Positions 46,062 to 54,730 of a stretch of 64,000 nt of DNA are shown one piece after another. Location of the stretch: the NCBI GenBank assembly GCA_030427405.1, contig JAUHXK010000005.1, positions 1 through 64,000 on the forward strand, read 5' to 3'. The position numbers were made by a program, and so were the translations under genes. How positions within the stretch are numbered: position 1 is the stretch's first letter; each line of letters starts with the position of its first letter. A model generated the notes under the pieces. That model had not been told where the DNA came from, made no database searches, and saw nothing but the letters and a program-made list of their open reading frames with translations. This stretch comes from Alphaproteobacteria bacterium (GTDB taxonomy: Bacteria > Pseudomonadota > Alphaproteobacteria > Rhodobacterales > Rhodobacteraceae).

Positions 46062-47192
46062 ATGACCGAAGAGCAGCTTTCTTCCAATCACCCCCCACTC
46101 CCACCCACCACGGAAGAAGACAGGTTTTCGTGGCTTCGTCTGTTGCGTTCGCGCAAGGTCGGTCCGGCGACGTTTCGCCGGCTGCTGCGCGAACATGGCT
46201 CGGCGCAGAACGCGCTGGCCGCGCTGCCCGAAATGGCACGCGCCGCCGGGATAGACGGTTATGAAATTTGCCCCCCCGGCGTGATCGAGGCAGAGCTCAG
46301 GGCCGCAAAAGCCGCCAAAGCGCGGCTTTTGTGCCTGGGCGCGCCCGACTTTCCCGACGCCCTTGGCGACCTGACGGACGCGCCGCCCCTGCTTTGGGCG
46401 ATTGGGGACGTGTCACTGTTGCACAGGCCGACAATTGCGATGGTGGGTGCGCGAAACTGTTCGTCGCTGGGGGCCCGAATGGCGCGGGGTCTGGCGACGG
46501 AATTGGCAGGCCAAGGTTATGTGATTGCATCGGGGCTGGCGCGCGGAATTGACACGGCGGCTCATCTGGCGGCGCTCGACACCGGAACAATTGCCGTCAT
46601 GGCGGGCGGCGTCGACGTGATCTATCCGGCAGAAAACACGGCACTGGCCGGTGACATCGCGGCCAAGGGCCTCAGGCTGTCCGAGCAACCGCCGGGCGTG
46701 ACCCCGCAGGCACGGCATTTCCCCCGCCGGAACCGGATCATATCCGGCCTTGCGCGCGCTGTTGTCGTGGTCGAGGCAGCCGCCAAATCGGGCAGCCTGA
46801 TCACCGCACGGGACGCGCTTGACCAGGGGCGCGAAGTCCTGGCCGTTCCGGGCCACCCGTTCGATGCGCGGGCCGCGGGATGCAACCTTTTGATTCGCGA
46901 CGGCGCAACCCTTGTCCGATGCGCCGACGACGTGACCCAGGCGCTGCCACCTCAGGGCAAGGCGTTTCACCAACCAACAGTGACGCAGGAAACCGTGGTG
47001 GCCAAACGCGCGCCTGCACCTGCATTGCACGCACGAATCCTGGACAGGCTCGGTCCATCTCCGATCGCCGAGGATCAGTTGCTGCGCGACATTTCAGCCT
47101 CGGCCGGCGAATTGGGCCCCGCCCTGGTCGATCTTGAACTGGACGGACGAATCCAGCGACAGCCGGGCGGGCTTTTGTCCCTGAACAGCTAA
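46062..47192 (+). CDS. dprA: DNA-processing protein DprA
   Basis: Loads RecA onto incoming single-stranded DNA during natural transformation. The 376-residue protein has a SAM-like N-terminal part (LRLLRSRKVGPATFRRLLRE), the Rossmann core with AMVGARNCSSLGARMA, ASGLARGIDTAAH, VMAGGVDVIYPAENTAL and FPRRNRIISGL, and a C-terminal winged-helix (about 318-375). The ATG at 46062 has GGAG ten bases upstream; a start 21 codons earlier is not supported by the family. topA follows on the same strand, a frequent pairing. Confidence 0.96.
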   Translation: MTEEQLSSNHPPLPPTTEEDRFSWLRLLRSRKVGPATFRRLLREHGSAQNALAALPEMARAAGIDGYEICPPGVIEAELRAAKAAKARLLCLGAPDFPDALGDLTDAPPLLWAIGDVSLLHRPTIAMVGARNCSSLGARMARGLATELAGQGYVIASGLARGIDTAAHLAALDTGTIAVMAGGVDVIYPAENTALAGDIAAKGLRLSEQPPGVTPQARHFPRRNRIISGLARAVVVVEAAAKSGSLITARDALDQGREVLAVPGHPFDARAAGCNLLIRDGATLVRCADDVTQALPPQGKAFHQPTVTQETVVAKRAPAPALHARILDRLGPSPIAEDQLLRDISASAGELGPALVDLELDGRIQRQPGGLLSLNS

Positions 47193-47371
47193 CAGACCGC
47201 GGCCCGCATTGGCCAACCTGAAAGGCGTTGGAAATCGGGCACAAGGCCCAAGACATTGAATTCATGTCGCTTTTCGCCCCGCAAATGAACGCATTGACAA
47301 TTTCGCCTTGCCCCACACATGTTGCACCACGATAAGAGGCGCCCAATCCGTCGAGCGAGGTTTCCCCCTAA

Positions 47372-49990
47372 ATGCCTGTAGTTGTTGTAGAATCCCCGGC
47401 CAAAGCGAAAACGATCAACAAATATCTTGGCCCCGACTACACCGTTCTGGCATCGTATGGGCATGTCCGTGACCTGCCGCCCAAGGATGGTTCGGTGGAC
47501 CCGGACCATGAATTTGCGATGACGTGGGAAGTCGGAAATGACAGCCGCAAGCATGTCAAAGCCATCGCCGACGCATTGAAGGAAGACAACGCGCTGATCC
47601 TGGCCACTGACCCCGATCGCGAAGGCGAAGCGATCAGTTGGCACCTGCAGGAAGCATTAACCAAGCGCCGTTCGATCAAGAAGGACACGCCGGTCAGCCG
47701 GGTCACTTTCAACGCCATCACCAAGGACGCCGTGACCGAGGCGATGCAGAACCCGCGTGAGGTCGATATGCCGCTGGTCGAGGCCTATCTGGCCCGCCGC
47801 GCACTGGATTATCTGGTGGGTTTCAACCTCTCGCCCGTATTGTGGCGCAAGCTGCCCGGTGCAAAATCGGCCGGGCGCGTGCAATCTGTCTGCCTGCGCC
47901 TGATCGTCGAGCGCGAGATGGAGATCGAGGCGTTCAAACCCGTCGAATACTGGTCAGTTCGCGCCCTGTTCGAAACGCCGCGCGGCCAGACCTATGAGGC
48001 GCGCCTGGTCACTCTGGCCGGAAAAAAGCTGGACAAGCACGATCTGTCCAACATCACGCAGGCGGAACTGGCCGTGCAGGCGATCACCAGCCGCGCGCTC
48101 AGCGTCACCTCGGTCGAAGCCAAGCCTGCCGCGCGCAACCCCAGCGCGCCCTTCATGACCTCGACCCTGCAGCAGGAAGCCAGCCGCAAGTTCGGTATGG
48201 GCGCCCGCCACGCCATGCAGGTGGCCCAGCGTCTTTATGAGGCCGGCTACATTACCTATATGCGGACCGACGGCATCGATATGGCCCCCGAGGCCGTGGC
48301 GGCGACGCGCGATGCCATCAAGGACCGGTACGGCGACGACTATGTGCCTGACAGCCCGCGTATATATAAGAACAAGGCCAAGAACGCACAGGAGGCGCAT
48401 GAATGCATCCGCCCCACGGATATGTCGCGCGACGCCAAGGCGCTGAAAGTCACCGATGAGGATCAGCGCAGGCTTTATGACCTGATCTGGAAACGCACCA
48501 TCGCCTGTCAGATGGCCGCTGCACGGCTTGAGCGGACGACGGTCGAGATCGGCAGCGATGACGGTCAGGTCGGCCTGCGCGCCACCGGACAGGTAGTGAT
48601 GTTCGACGGCTTCATGCGCGTTTATGAAGAAGGGCGCGACGATGTCGCCGATGATGACGAAAAGCGCCTGCCGCAGATCATGCAGGGCGATCCGGCGCGG
48701 TTTGCCAAAACGTCGCTGAAGGATCAGTTCAACAAGGCGGACGACAAGGCAGCCATTCTGTCTGACAATGAATCCGTTCTGGCCCTGCAACACCATACCC
48801 AACCGCCGCCGCGCTATACCGAAGCGACGCTGGTCAAGCGCATGGAAGAGTTGGGTATCGGGCGCCCTTCAACCTATGCCTCGATCGTGACCACGATCCA
48901 GGACCGCGAATATGTGCGCAAGGACAAGAACCGGCTGATCCCCGAAGAAAAGGGCCGGATCGTCACCATCTTCCTGCTCAACTTCTTCCGCCAATATGTG
49001 GGGTACGAGTTCACCGCCAATCTGGAAGAAGAACTGGACGATGTCAGCGCCGGTGATCGTGACTATAAGGACTTGCTGGGCAAGTTCTGGCGCGATTTCT
49101 CGGCCGCGATCGGCGAGACATCCGAGCTGCGCATTTCCGAAGTTCTGGACAAGCTCGACGAGGCTCTGGCGCCGCAGCTTTACCCGCCGCGCGAGGATGG
49201 CTCGGACCCGCGCATCTGCCCGAAATGCGGAACGGGCCAACTGCACCTGAAAACCTCGCGCACAGGTGGGTTTGTGGGATGCGGCAACTATCCCGAATGC
49301 ACCTATACCCGCCCCATCGCGGGCGAAGGCGCCGAAGGCGATGAGCGTTTGCTGGGCGAGGATGCAGGCGACGAGATCTGGCTGAAATCCGGCCGGTTCG
49401 GTCCCTATGTCCAACGCGGAGAGCCGACGCCCGAGAACAAGAAACCCCCGCGCGCCTCGCTACCGCGCGGCTGGAGCAAGGATGACATGGATCTGGAGAA
49501 GGCCCTGACCCTGCTGTCCCTGCCCCGCCAGATCGGCGAGCATCCCGAGGGCGGCATGATCAGCTCGAATTTCGGGCGGTTCGGGCCGTACCTGATGCAC
49601 CAGTTGGCGGACGAGGCCAAACCGGTTTATGCCAACCTCAAAGACCCCAATGACGTGTTCGAGATCGGGATGAACCGTGCCGTCGAGTTGTTGGCCGAAA
49701 AGCGCGCCAACCCCGGACGCGGGCGCCGCGCCGCTGCAAAACCGCTGAAAGAGCTGGGCGAACACCCCGATGGCGGCGCGATGCAGGTGCTGGACGGGCG
49801 TTATGGGCCGTATGTGAAATGGGAAAAGGTCAACGCCACCATTCCCAAGGACATCAAGCCCGAAGACGTGACCCAGGAAATGGCCATCGAACTGGTCAAC
49901 GAGCGTGCGGCCAAGAAGGGCACCAAAAAGAAAGCGGCGCCGAAAAAGAAACCCGCCGCGAAGAAAACCACCAAGAAGGCGGCCAGTTAA
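47372..49990 (+). CDS. topA: DNA topoisomerase I
   Basis: Type IA enzyme that relaxes negative supercoils. The 872-residue protein has the TOPRIM domain (VVVESPAKAKTINKYLG; LATDPDREGEAISWHL), the active-site Tyr in GYITYMRTDGIDM, one C-terminal Cys4 zinc finger (CPKCGTGQLHLKTSRTGGFV then GCGNYPEC) and repeats ending in a Lys/Ala tail (KKGTKKKAAPKKKPAAKKTT). The basic tail is usual in alphaproteobacterial TopA and helps DNA binding. Follows dprA by 179 bp on the same strand. Confidence 0.97.
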   Translation: MPVVVVESPAKAKTINKYLGPDYTVLASYGHVRDLPPKDGSVDPDHEFAMTWEVGNDSRKHVKAIADALKEDNALILATDPDREGEAISWHLQEALTKRRSIKKDTPVSRVTFNAITKDAVTEAMQNPREVDMPLVEAYLARRALDYLVGFNLSPVLWRKLPGAKSAGRVQSVCLRLIVEREMEIEAFKPVEYWSVRALFETPRGQTYEARLVTLAGKKLDKHDLSNITQAELAVQAITSRALSVTSVEAKPAARNPSAPFMTSTLQQEASRKFGMGARHAMQVAQRLYEAGYITYMRTDGIDMAPEAVAATRDAIKDRYGDDYVPDSPRIYKNKAKNAQEAHECIRPTDMSRDAKALKVTDEDQRRLYDLIWKRTIACQMAAARLERTTVEIGSDDGQVGLRATGQVVMFDGFMRVYEEGRDDVADDDEKRLPQIMQGDPARFAKTSLKDQFNKADDKAAILSDNESVLALQHHTQPPPRYTEATLVKRMEELGIGRPSTYASIVTTIQDREYVRKDKNRLIPEEKGRIVTIFLLNFFRQYVGYEFTANLEEELDDVSAGDRDYKDLLGKFWRDFSAAIGETSELRISEVLDKLDEALAPQLYPPREDGSDPRICPKCGTGQLHLKTSRTGGFVGCGNYPECTYTRPIAGEGAEGDERLLGEDAGDEIWLKSGRFGPYVQRGEPTPENKKPPRASLPRGWSKDDMDLEKALTLLSLPRQIGEHPEGGMISSNFGRFGPYLMHQLADEAKPVYANLKDPNDVFEIGMNRAVELLAEKRANPGRGRRAAAKPLKELGEHPDGGAMQVLDGRYGPYVKWEKVNATIPKDIKPEDVTQEMAIELVNERAAKKGTKKKAAPKKKPAAKKTTKKAAS

Positions 49991-50089
49991 AGGCTAGGTA
50001 GAAATACCAACACCCCCTTGGTTTCATTGACTTCCCCATGACGTGGCGGCAAAACCTGCGCCATCACCATGTCATTGGGGGAGTTTTCC

Positions 50090-50794
50090 ATGAAGAAAGT
50101 CTATGCCAATGCCGCCGAGGCGCTCGATGGGGTGCTGTCGGATGGCATGCTGATTGCCGCGGGCGGGTTCGGCCTGTGCGGCATTCCCGAACTGCTGCTC
50201 GACGCGATCAAGGAATCGGGCGTCAAGGATCTGAGCTTTGCGTCAAACAACGCGGGGGTGGATGACTTTGGCATCGGCATCCTGCTGCAGACAAAGCAGG
50301 TCAAAAAGATGATCAGCTCTTACGTCGGCGAAAACGCCGAGTTCATGCGCCAGTATCTGAGCGGAGAGCTGGAACTGGAATTCAACCCGCAGGGCACATT
50401 GGCCGAGCGGATGCGCGCAGGCGGTGCCGGTATTCCCGGTTTTTACACCAAGACCGGTGTGGGCACCGTGATCGCCGAAGGCAAAGAGCACAAGGATTTC
50501 AACGGCGAGACCTATATTCTGGAAGAAGGCATCTTTGCCGATCTGGCCATCGTCAAGGCGTGGAAAGCCGACGACACCGGAAACCTCGTGTTCCGCAAGA
50601 CCGCCCGCAACTTCAACGTGCCCGCGGCGACCTGCGGCAAGATCTGCATCGCCGAGGTCGAGGAAATCGTCCCGCGCGGCTCGCTGGACCCGGACAGCAT
50701 CCACCTGCCCGGCATCTATGTGCATCGCATCATTCAGGGCGATCATGAAAAGCGCATCGAACAGCGCACCACCCGCAAGAAGGAGGAAGCATAA
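50090..50794 (+). CDS. scoA: 3-oxoacid CoA-transferase subunit A
   Basis: Alpha subunit of succinyl-CoA:3-ketoacid CoA-transferase, which activates acetoacetate with CoA from succinyl-CoA during ketone-body or polyhydroxybutyrate use. The 234-residue protein has AAGGFGLCGIPELLLDAI, the SNNAGVDDFGIG loop and GIPGFYTKTGVGTVIAEGKE. GGGGGAG lies six bases before the ATG at 50090; a start seven codons upstream is less likely. Its stop overlaps the scoB ATG by one base. Confidence 0.95.
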   Translation: MKKVYANAAEALDGVLSDGMLIAAGGFGLCGIPELLLDAIKESGVKDLSFASNNAGVDDFGIGILLQTKQVKKMISSYVGENAEFMRQYLSGELELEFNPQGTLAERMRAGGAGIPGFYTKTGVGTVIAEGKEHKDFNGETYILEEGIFADLAIVKAWKADDTGNLVFRKTARNFNVPAATCGKICIAEVEEIVPRGSLDPDSIHLPGIYVHRIIQGDHEKRIEQRTTRKKEEA

Positions 50795-51420
50795 TGCCCT
50801 GGGACCGCAATCAGATGGCCGCACGCGCGGCTGAAGAGCTGGAAGACGGCATGTATGTGAACCTCGGCATCGGTATTCCGACGCTGGTGGCCAACTACGT
50901 GGGCGACAAGGACATCACCCTGCAATCCGAGAACGGCATGCTGGGTATGGGCCCTTTCCCGTTCGAGGGCGAGGAAGACCCTGACCTGATCAATGCCGGC
51001 AAGCAAACGATCACCGAATTGTCGCGGACGGCCTATTTCGACAGCGCCACATCCTTTGCGATGATCCGGGGCGGCAAGATTGCCGCGGCGATCCTTGGCG
51101 CCATGGAAGTGGACGAAAAAGGTGACCTGGCCAACTGGATGATCCCCGGCAAGCTGGTCAAGGGCATGGGCGGCGCGATGGACCTGGTCGCGGGCGTTGG
51201 CCGCGTCATCGTGGTGATGGATCACACCAACAAGCACGGCGACAGCAAGGTTCTAAAGGAATGCACCTTGCCGCTGACCGGCAAGGGAGTGGTCGACCGC
51301 ATCATTACCAATCTGGGCGTTCTGGATGTGGTCGAAGGCGGTCTGAAGATCGTGGAACTGGCAGATGGCGTGTCCGAGGAGGACATGCGCGCATCAACCC
51401 AAGCCACCCTTGTCGACTGA
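50794..51420 (+). CDS. scoB: 3-oxoacid CoA-transferase subunit B
   Basis: Beta subunit carrying the catalytic Glu46 in LQSENGMLGMGP, which forms the enzyme-CoA thioester. The 208-residue protein has NLGIGIPTLVANYV at 23-36 and the GGAMDLVAGVGRVIVVMDHT segment near 129-148. Translated with scoA through a one-base overlap; ends at a strong terminator. Confidence 0.95.
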   Translation: MPWDRNQMAARAAEELEDGMYVNLGIGIPTLVANYVGDKDITLQSENGMLGMGPFPFEGEEDPDLINAGKQTITELSRTAYFDSATSFAMIRGGKIAAAILGAMEVDEKGDLANWMIPGKLVKGMGGAMDLVAGVGRVIVVMDHTNKHGDSKVLKECTLPLTGKGVVDRIITNLGVLDVVEGGLKIVELADGVSEEDMRASTQATLVD

Positions 51421-51441
51421 TCCACAACAAGCACTCGATCG

Positions 51442-51469
51442 AAAGGCCCGCCGATGCGCGGGCCTTTTT
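51442..51469. terminator. scoAB terminator
   Basis: AAAGGCCCGC, loop CGATGC, GCGGGCCTTTTT: a ten-bp stem with T-run, between convergent scoB and the lytic transglycosylase gene, whose stop begins in the T-run. Confidence 0.9.
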
Positions 51470-52338
51470 CAATTCATGGTCTGAAAGACGCAGCCGTCCG
51501 AAATAAGCTCGGGCGGGGTCGAGCATAGGGCCCGCGCCACCTGAAAGGCCGCCAGTACCTTGGGAACATAGTCTCGGGTCTCGGCATAAGGCGGCACGCC
51601 GCTGTGTTTGCGGACCGCGCCCTCGCCCGCGTTGTAACCCGCCAGTACCAGGATCGGGTCGTTTCCGAATTCTTCCATCAGCCAGTTCAGATATTTCACC
51701 CCGCCCGCGATGTTCTGCGCGGGCATCAGGCTGTCTTGTACACCAAACCGTTCGGCGGTGGCGGGCATCAGCTGCATAAGCCCCTGCGCCCCGGCCGAGC
51801 TGACCGCATCCGTCCGGCCCGCCGATTCAACCGAGATGACGGCCAGCACCAAGGCGGGCGACACGTTGGTTCCCACTGTCGACCTCAGAATGTCGATACC
51901 TTGCTGATGCGCGATGTTCTGAAGGGTCTGCAAGCGCGGAGAGGTGACGCTGGTCGCGGCCAGGGCCTGGATGGCCTGGTCCAACCGCCCCGCCCCGGCC
52001 TGCGCCAAGTCCGGGGAAATCCGGTCCCAGAAGGCCTTGTACGAACCGGGCGGCTTGGCAGCCGCACCTTCGACCCTGGGCGTCGTGGACGGCGGCACCT
52101 TGGTGCGCGCGATGATCTCGGGCACGATCAGCTCTGTTCCGGTTGAAGGGGCTGAAGGCGATGCGGCGTGTTCTTCCGGCGTGATCTGAATGGTCACGCG
52201 GGGCCGCGCACCCGGTTGGGGGGCCTTGATCCGCTTGTAGACGCCGCGCGGTTCAACTTCGGTTGCTGGTGCGGGTGCAGCCGCTGCCACCAGAAACGCG
52301 AATACGCCGGCGCATGTTACTGCGTCCCGGAGATACAT
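51469..52338 (-). CDS. Lytic transglycosylase (SLT domain), exported
   Basis: A 289-residue peptidoglycan-cleaving enzyme. There is a signal peptide (to about residue 25, APAPATE), a Pro-rich linker (35-100) and a soluble-lytic-transglycosylase domain with catalytic Glu171 in LAVISVESAGRTDAVSSAGA, then QGLMQLMPATAERFGV and LAGYNAGEGAV. It acts in the periplasm. It lies directly upstream, and divergent from, the Tad pilus locus, where such enzymes are often used to open the cell wall for the pilus, though a general wall role is also possible. Confidence 0.92.
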   Translation of the reverse strand: MYLRDAVTCAGVFAFLVAAAAPAPATEVEPRGVYKRIKAPQPGARPRVTIQITPEEHAASPSAPSTGTELIVPEIIARTKVPPSTTPRVEGAAAKPPGSYKAFWDRISPDLAQAGAGRLDQAIQALAATSVTSPRLQTLQNIAHQQGIDILRSTVGTNVSPALVLAVISVESAGRTDAVSSAGAQGLMQLMPATAERFGVQDSLMPAQNIAGGVKYLNWLMEEFGNDPILVLAGYNAGEGAVRKHSGVPPYAETRDYVPKVLAAFQVARALCSTPPELISDGCVFQTMN

Positions 52339-52693
52339 TTTGCCTGCCTCATCTTTTCTTTTGCGTTGATTTGATACGCGAATCCGCCCTCAAGGCCAGA
52401 AAAACAAAGCGAAATGGGGCGATTTCGCCTCATTTGGCGCAATTTTGCATCGCCCCGCCAAGTGATTAAAAAGAAAATGATAAATTTTACCCTTTGATTT
52501 CAGCGCACTACGGAAGAAATGACCAAAAAGTTAAGCTCGTGGCGAAAAATTCGTTGTTTGGCCCAATTCCTGCCACGCACGAAGAGCAAACATAGTGCCA
52601 TACCGAGACGGTCGGGAGCGGACTGAGAGAGAAAGCTCTGAAAGACGCCGAGGTTTAAACTGACTTTATTTGATCCTTTAGGAGGGACGTAAC
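52339..52693. other. AT-richer intergenic region before the first pilin gene
   Basis: 355 bp between the divergent transglycosylase and flp genes. It holds the GTTTGGCCC-N-ATTCCTGCC element at 52556-52580 described separately, then a predicted 5' leader of about 110 bases ending in AGGAGG. AT-rich runs near 52465-52490 may carry the transglycosylase promoter. No coding frame was found. Confidence 0.6.
52556..52580 (+). promoter_or_regulatory. Promoter-like element shared by the two pilin genes, copy 1
   Basis: GTTTGGCCC-A-ATTCCTGCC followed by ACGCAC. It matches copy 2 (53060-53084) at 23 of 25 positions and lies at nearly the same distance from its start codon (113 versus 110 bases). It contains GG-N10-GC, the invariant spacing of sigma54 promoters (TGGC and TGC boxes), although the rest of that consensus is weak. 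Confidence 0.55.
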
Positions 52694-52927
52694 ATGATCA
52701 AGTTCATCAAGAACTTCCGCAAAGACGAAGACGGCGCCGTAACTGTAGACTGGGTTGTTCTGACCGCAGCCGTTGTTGGCCTGGCAGCCGTTGCTTACCA
52801 GCAAATCGAAACTGGCGCGACTGGCCTGGCCACCGACGTCAACACCGCTCTGTCGAGTGCAACCATCAGCACCGGCGACAGCAACGGTACCGCGGGTGGT
52901 ATCACCACAGCCGGCGTCACTCAATAA
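52694..52927 (+). CDS. Flp-type (type IVb) prepilin
   Basis: A 77-residue prepilin that should be processed by the peptidase at 63302 and assembled by the Tad system. The leader IKFIKNFRKDEDG ends at the Gly/Ala cleavage site, followed by the hydrophobic helix AVTVDWVVLTAAVVGLAAVA. In classical Flp pilins the start reads G/xxxxEY; here it is VDW, so Asp takes the place of the +5 Glu. This form is frequent in Rhodobacterales. AGGAGG ribosome site seven bases upstream. Paralogue of the next gene, sharing the first 40 residues. Confidence 0.85.
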   Translation: MIKFIKNFRKDEDGAVTVDWVVLTAAVVGLAAVAYQQIETGATGLATDVNTALSSATISTGDSNGTAGGITTAGVTQ

Positions 52928-52952
52928 GCCAAGAAACTCCCTCACGGGAACC

Positions 52953-52985
52953 GGGCCGCGCCACATTTTTGGCGCGGCCCTTTTT
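52953..52985 (+). terminator. Terminator after first pilin gene
   Basis: GGGCCGCGCC, loop ACATTTTT, GGCGCGGCCC, TTTTT: a perfect ten-bp stem. It makes the first pilin gene a separate unit, expected for a highly expressed structural protein. Confidence 0.9.
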
Positions 52986-53059
52986 GGTTGACCAGACATT
53001 ACGACGCCCCGGATGCCCTTTTGCCATCTGGTTCGGGCACATGGCCCATCATGGCCCAT

Positions 53060-53084
53060 GTTTGGCCCCATTCCTGCCATGCAC
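53060..53084 (+). promoter_or_regulatory. Promoter-like element shared by the two pilin genes, copy 2
   Basis: GTTTGGCCC-C-ATTCCTGCC then ATGCAC, two mismatches to copy 1. Just before it CATGGCCCAT is repeated in tandem (53040-53059). Located 110 bases before the second pilin start. Confidence 0.55.
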
Positions 53085-53194
53085 CGTGGTCAGCATGAGC
53101 TGGAAGTGAATTTTGGACGACACGCATTTTAGGGCGGCGGCCGGACGAAACACCCTGGACCGGCTGGTCGAATAAATTGAAGGAAGGACGCGAG

Positions 53195-53578
53195 ATGAAA
53201 AAGTTCCTTAAGAACTTTGCCACAGAGGACAGCGGTGCCGTTACGGTTGACTGGGTTGTTCTGACCGCGGCGGTGATCGGATTGTCGATTGCGGCATATA
53301 CCGTGATCGAAGGCGGCGCGACCGGCATCAGTGGAAACGTCAACTCGGCCCTTAGCAACTCGACAGTCAGCACCGGCACCAACGATGACGACAATGCCGG
53401 TATCATTACGGCGGGTACGGCCGGTGGCGGCGGATCTTCTTCAGGCGGCGGGTCGTCGTCTGGCGGCTCAAGCGGTGGTTCGTCTTCGGGTGGCGGGTCT
53501 TCTTCGGGCGGATCTTCTTCGGGCGGGTCGTCTTCCGGCGGCTCATCATCCGGCGGTTCGGACGGCGGCGGCAGCTAA
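53195..53578 (+). CDS. Flp-type prepilin with Ser/Gly-repeat tail
   Basis: A 127-residue paralogue of the preceding pilin. The leader (KKFLKNFATEDSG), cleavage site and helix AVTVDWVVLTAAVIGLSIAA match it, with the same Asp at +5. Unlike it, residues 77-127 are almost only Ser and Gly in (SSSGG)n-type repeats, with one Asp near the end. The tail would be exposed and flexible on the pilus or hold it away from the cell. Codons are mixed but the repeats follow a 15-bp unit, so length changes by slippage or recombination are likely. AAGGA ribosome site. The ATG at 53195 gives the standard leader; an ATG six codons upstream is less likely. Confidence 0.85.
   Translation: MKKFLKNFATEDSGAVTVDWVVLTAAVIGLSIAAYTVIEGGATGISGNVNSALSNSTVSTGTNDDDNAGIITAGTAGGGGSSSGGGSSSGGSSGGSSSGGGSSSGGSSSGGSSSGGSSSGGSDGGGS
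53423..53574 (+). repeat. Minisatellite in the pilin tail
   Basis: About nine imperfect copies of a 15-bp unit (TCTTCTTCGGGCGG-type, coding SSSGG) in frame with the pilin. Third positions vary among TCT/TCA/TCG/TCC and GGC/GGG/GGT, so copies are not recent exact duplicates. Confidence 0.8.
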
Positions 53579-53630
53579 GCGCGTTGCCCCGACGGGTTTT
53601 CCGCCCATTTTCCCATGACCCGAACCGACG

Positions 53631-53651
53631 CCCAGCCGTAACCCGGCTGGG
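53631..53651. terminator. Hairpin after second pilin gene
   Basis: CCCAGCC, loop GTAACCC, GGCTGGG, seven-bp stem, 53 bp after the stop. No T-run; weak as an intrinsic terminator. The rest of the gap to cpaB contains TTTTTGTCCCACATTTCGAC (53721-53740), loosely like the pilin promoter element. Confidence 0.45.
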
Positions 53652-53824
53652 TATTGCCGTGCCCTGCCGGGCGGTGACGCCGATTTGGGCCGTTATGAAA
53701 AACAACCTTCCCAAAAATTGTTTTTGTCCCACATTTCGACACAATTGCCCGCTAGGGAATACTCTGTTCCAATGTGATGCTCAGGGCGTTAGATACGCGG
53801 CCAGAGCAATGAAAAGGTGAGAAA

Positions 53825-54706
53825 ATGCGAGCTGTATTTGGACTTGTCCTGATTGTCGGGGTCGCCCTGGCAGGCGGTGCTGTTTACATGGCGCGCAACT
53901 ATATCTCTGCGTACCAGGCCGAACTGGCGCGGGAAAGGCAAGCCGCACAAGAAGCTTTGGCCAATGCTACGGTTGACGTGGTTCCGACGGTTGGCGTCAT
54001 CGTAACCAATCGGCAATTGAAATATGGCGAACGGCTGACCAACGAAGATATCCGCATCGTGGACTGGCCGGAAAATGCCATTCCCGAAGGAACCTATACC
54101 GACCTGGCCGCTCTTTTCCCGGAAACCGGCAGCAACGAGCGTTTCGTTCTGCGCACCATGGAAAAAGACGAGGCGGTGATGGAGGTCAAGATCACCCGCC
54201 CCGGTGAGCTGGCTGGCCTGACGTCGCGAATCGAGAAAGGCATGCGTGCCTTTGCCATCAGCGTTGACGTTGCGTCGGGTGTTTCCGGGTTTCTGCGGCC
54301 CGGTGACAATGTCGACGTCTATTGGACCGGGTCGCTGCGCGGTGCCGTCGAAGGCGCCAGTGGCGAAATTACCCGCCTGATCCAGACGAATATCGAACTG
54401 ATTGCGGTCGACCAGACCGCCGGGTCGGATGTGACAGGCGCGACGATTGCACGGACCGTCACGGTCGCGGCTACGCCGGAACAGATTGCGGCCTTGGCGC
54501 AGGCCCAGAATACCGGTCGCCTTTCCCTGGCCCTGGTTGGCGTGCAGGATGAAACGGTCGCAAGCGCGGTCGAAGTCGACCAGCGTAAACTGCTGGGCAT
54601 CAAGGAAGCAGCACCCGCGCCCCAGAAAGAGGTCGAGAAGGTTTGCACCATTCGGACCCGCCGCGGCGATCAGATCGAGGAAATCCCGATTCCCTGCACA
54701 AACTGA
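53825..54706 (+). CDS. cpaB: Flp pilus assembly protein CpaB (RcpC)
   Basis: Periplasmic Tad component that works with the CpaC secretin. The 293-residue protein has an N-terminal membrane anchor (VFGLVLIVGVALAGGAVYMA), an SAF-like domain (TVGVIVTNRQLKYGERLTNE to about residue 110) and a C-terminal part with TPEQIAALAQAQNTGRLSLA. Family length is normal. Begins a Tad gene run but is followed by a strong terminator, so it may be a separate unit from cpaC. Confidence 0.93.
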   Translation: MRAVFGLVLIVGVALAGGAVYMARNYISAYQAELARERQAAQEALANATVDVVPTVGVIVTNRQLKYGERLTNEDIRIVDWPENAIPEGTYTDLAALFPETGSNERFVLRTMEKDEAVMEVKITRPGELAGLTSRIEKGMRAFAISVDVASGVSGFLRPGDNVDVYWTGSLRGAVEGASGEITRLIQTNIELIAVDQTAGSDVTGATIARTVTVAATPEQIAALAQAQNTGRLSLALVGVQDETVASAVEVDQRKLLGIKEAAPAPQKEVEKVCTIRTRRGDQIEEIPIPCTN

Positions 54707-54730
54707 CGTCAATTCAGTTCGTTACAAGTC

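Noticed and set aside
52530-52550. TTAAGCTCGTGGCGAA before the pilin gene as a CtrA box
   Set aside because: CtrA boxes are TTAA-N7-TTAA; the second half does not match, so CtrA control is not supported.
53423-53574. The repeat tract as a CRISPR array
   Set aside because: The units are contiguous 15-bp coding repeats in frame without spacers.
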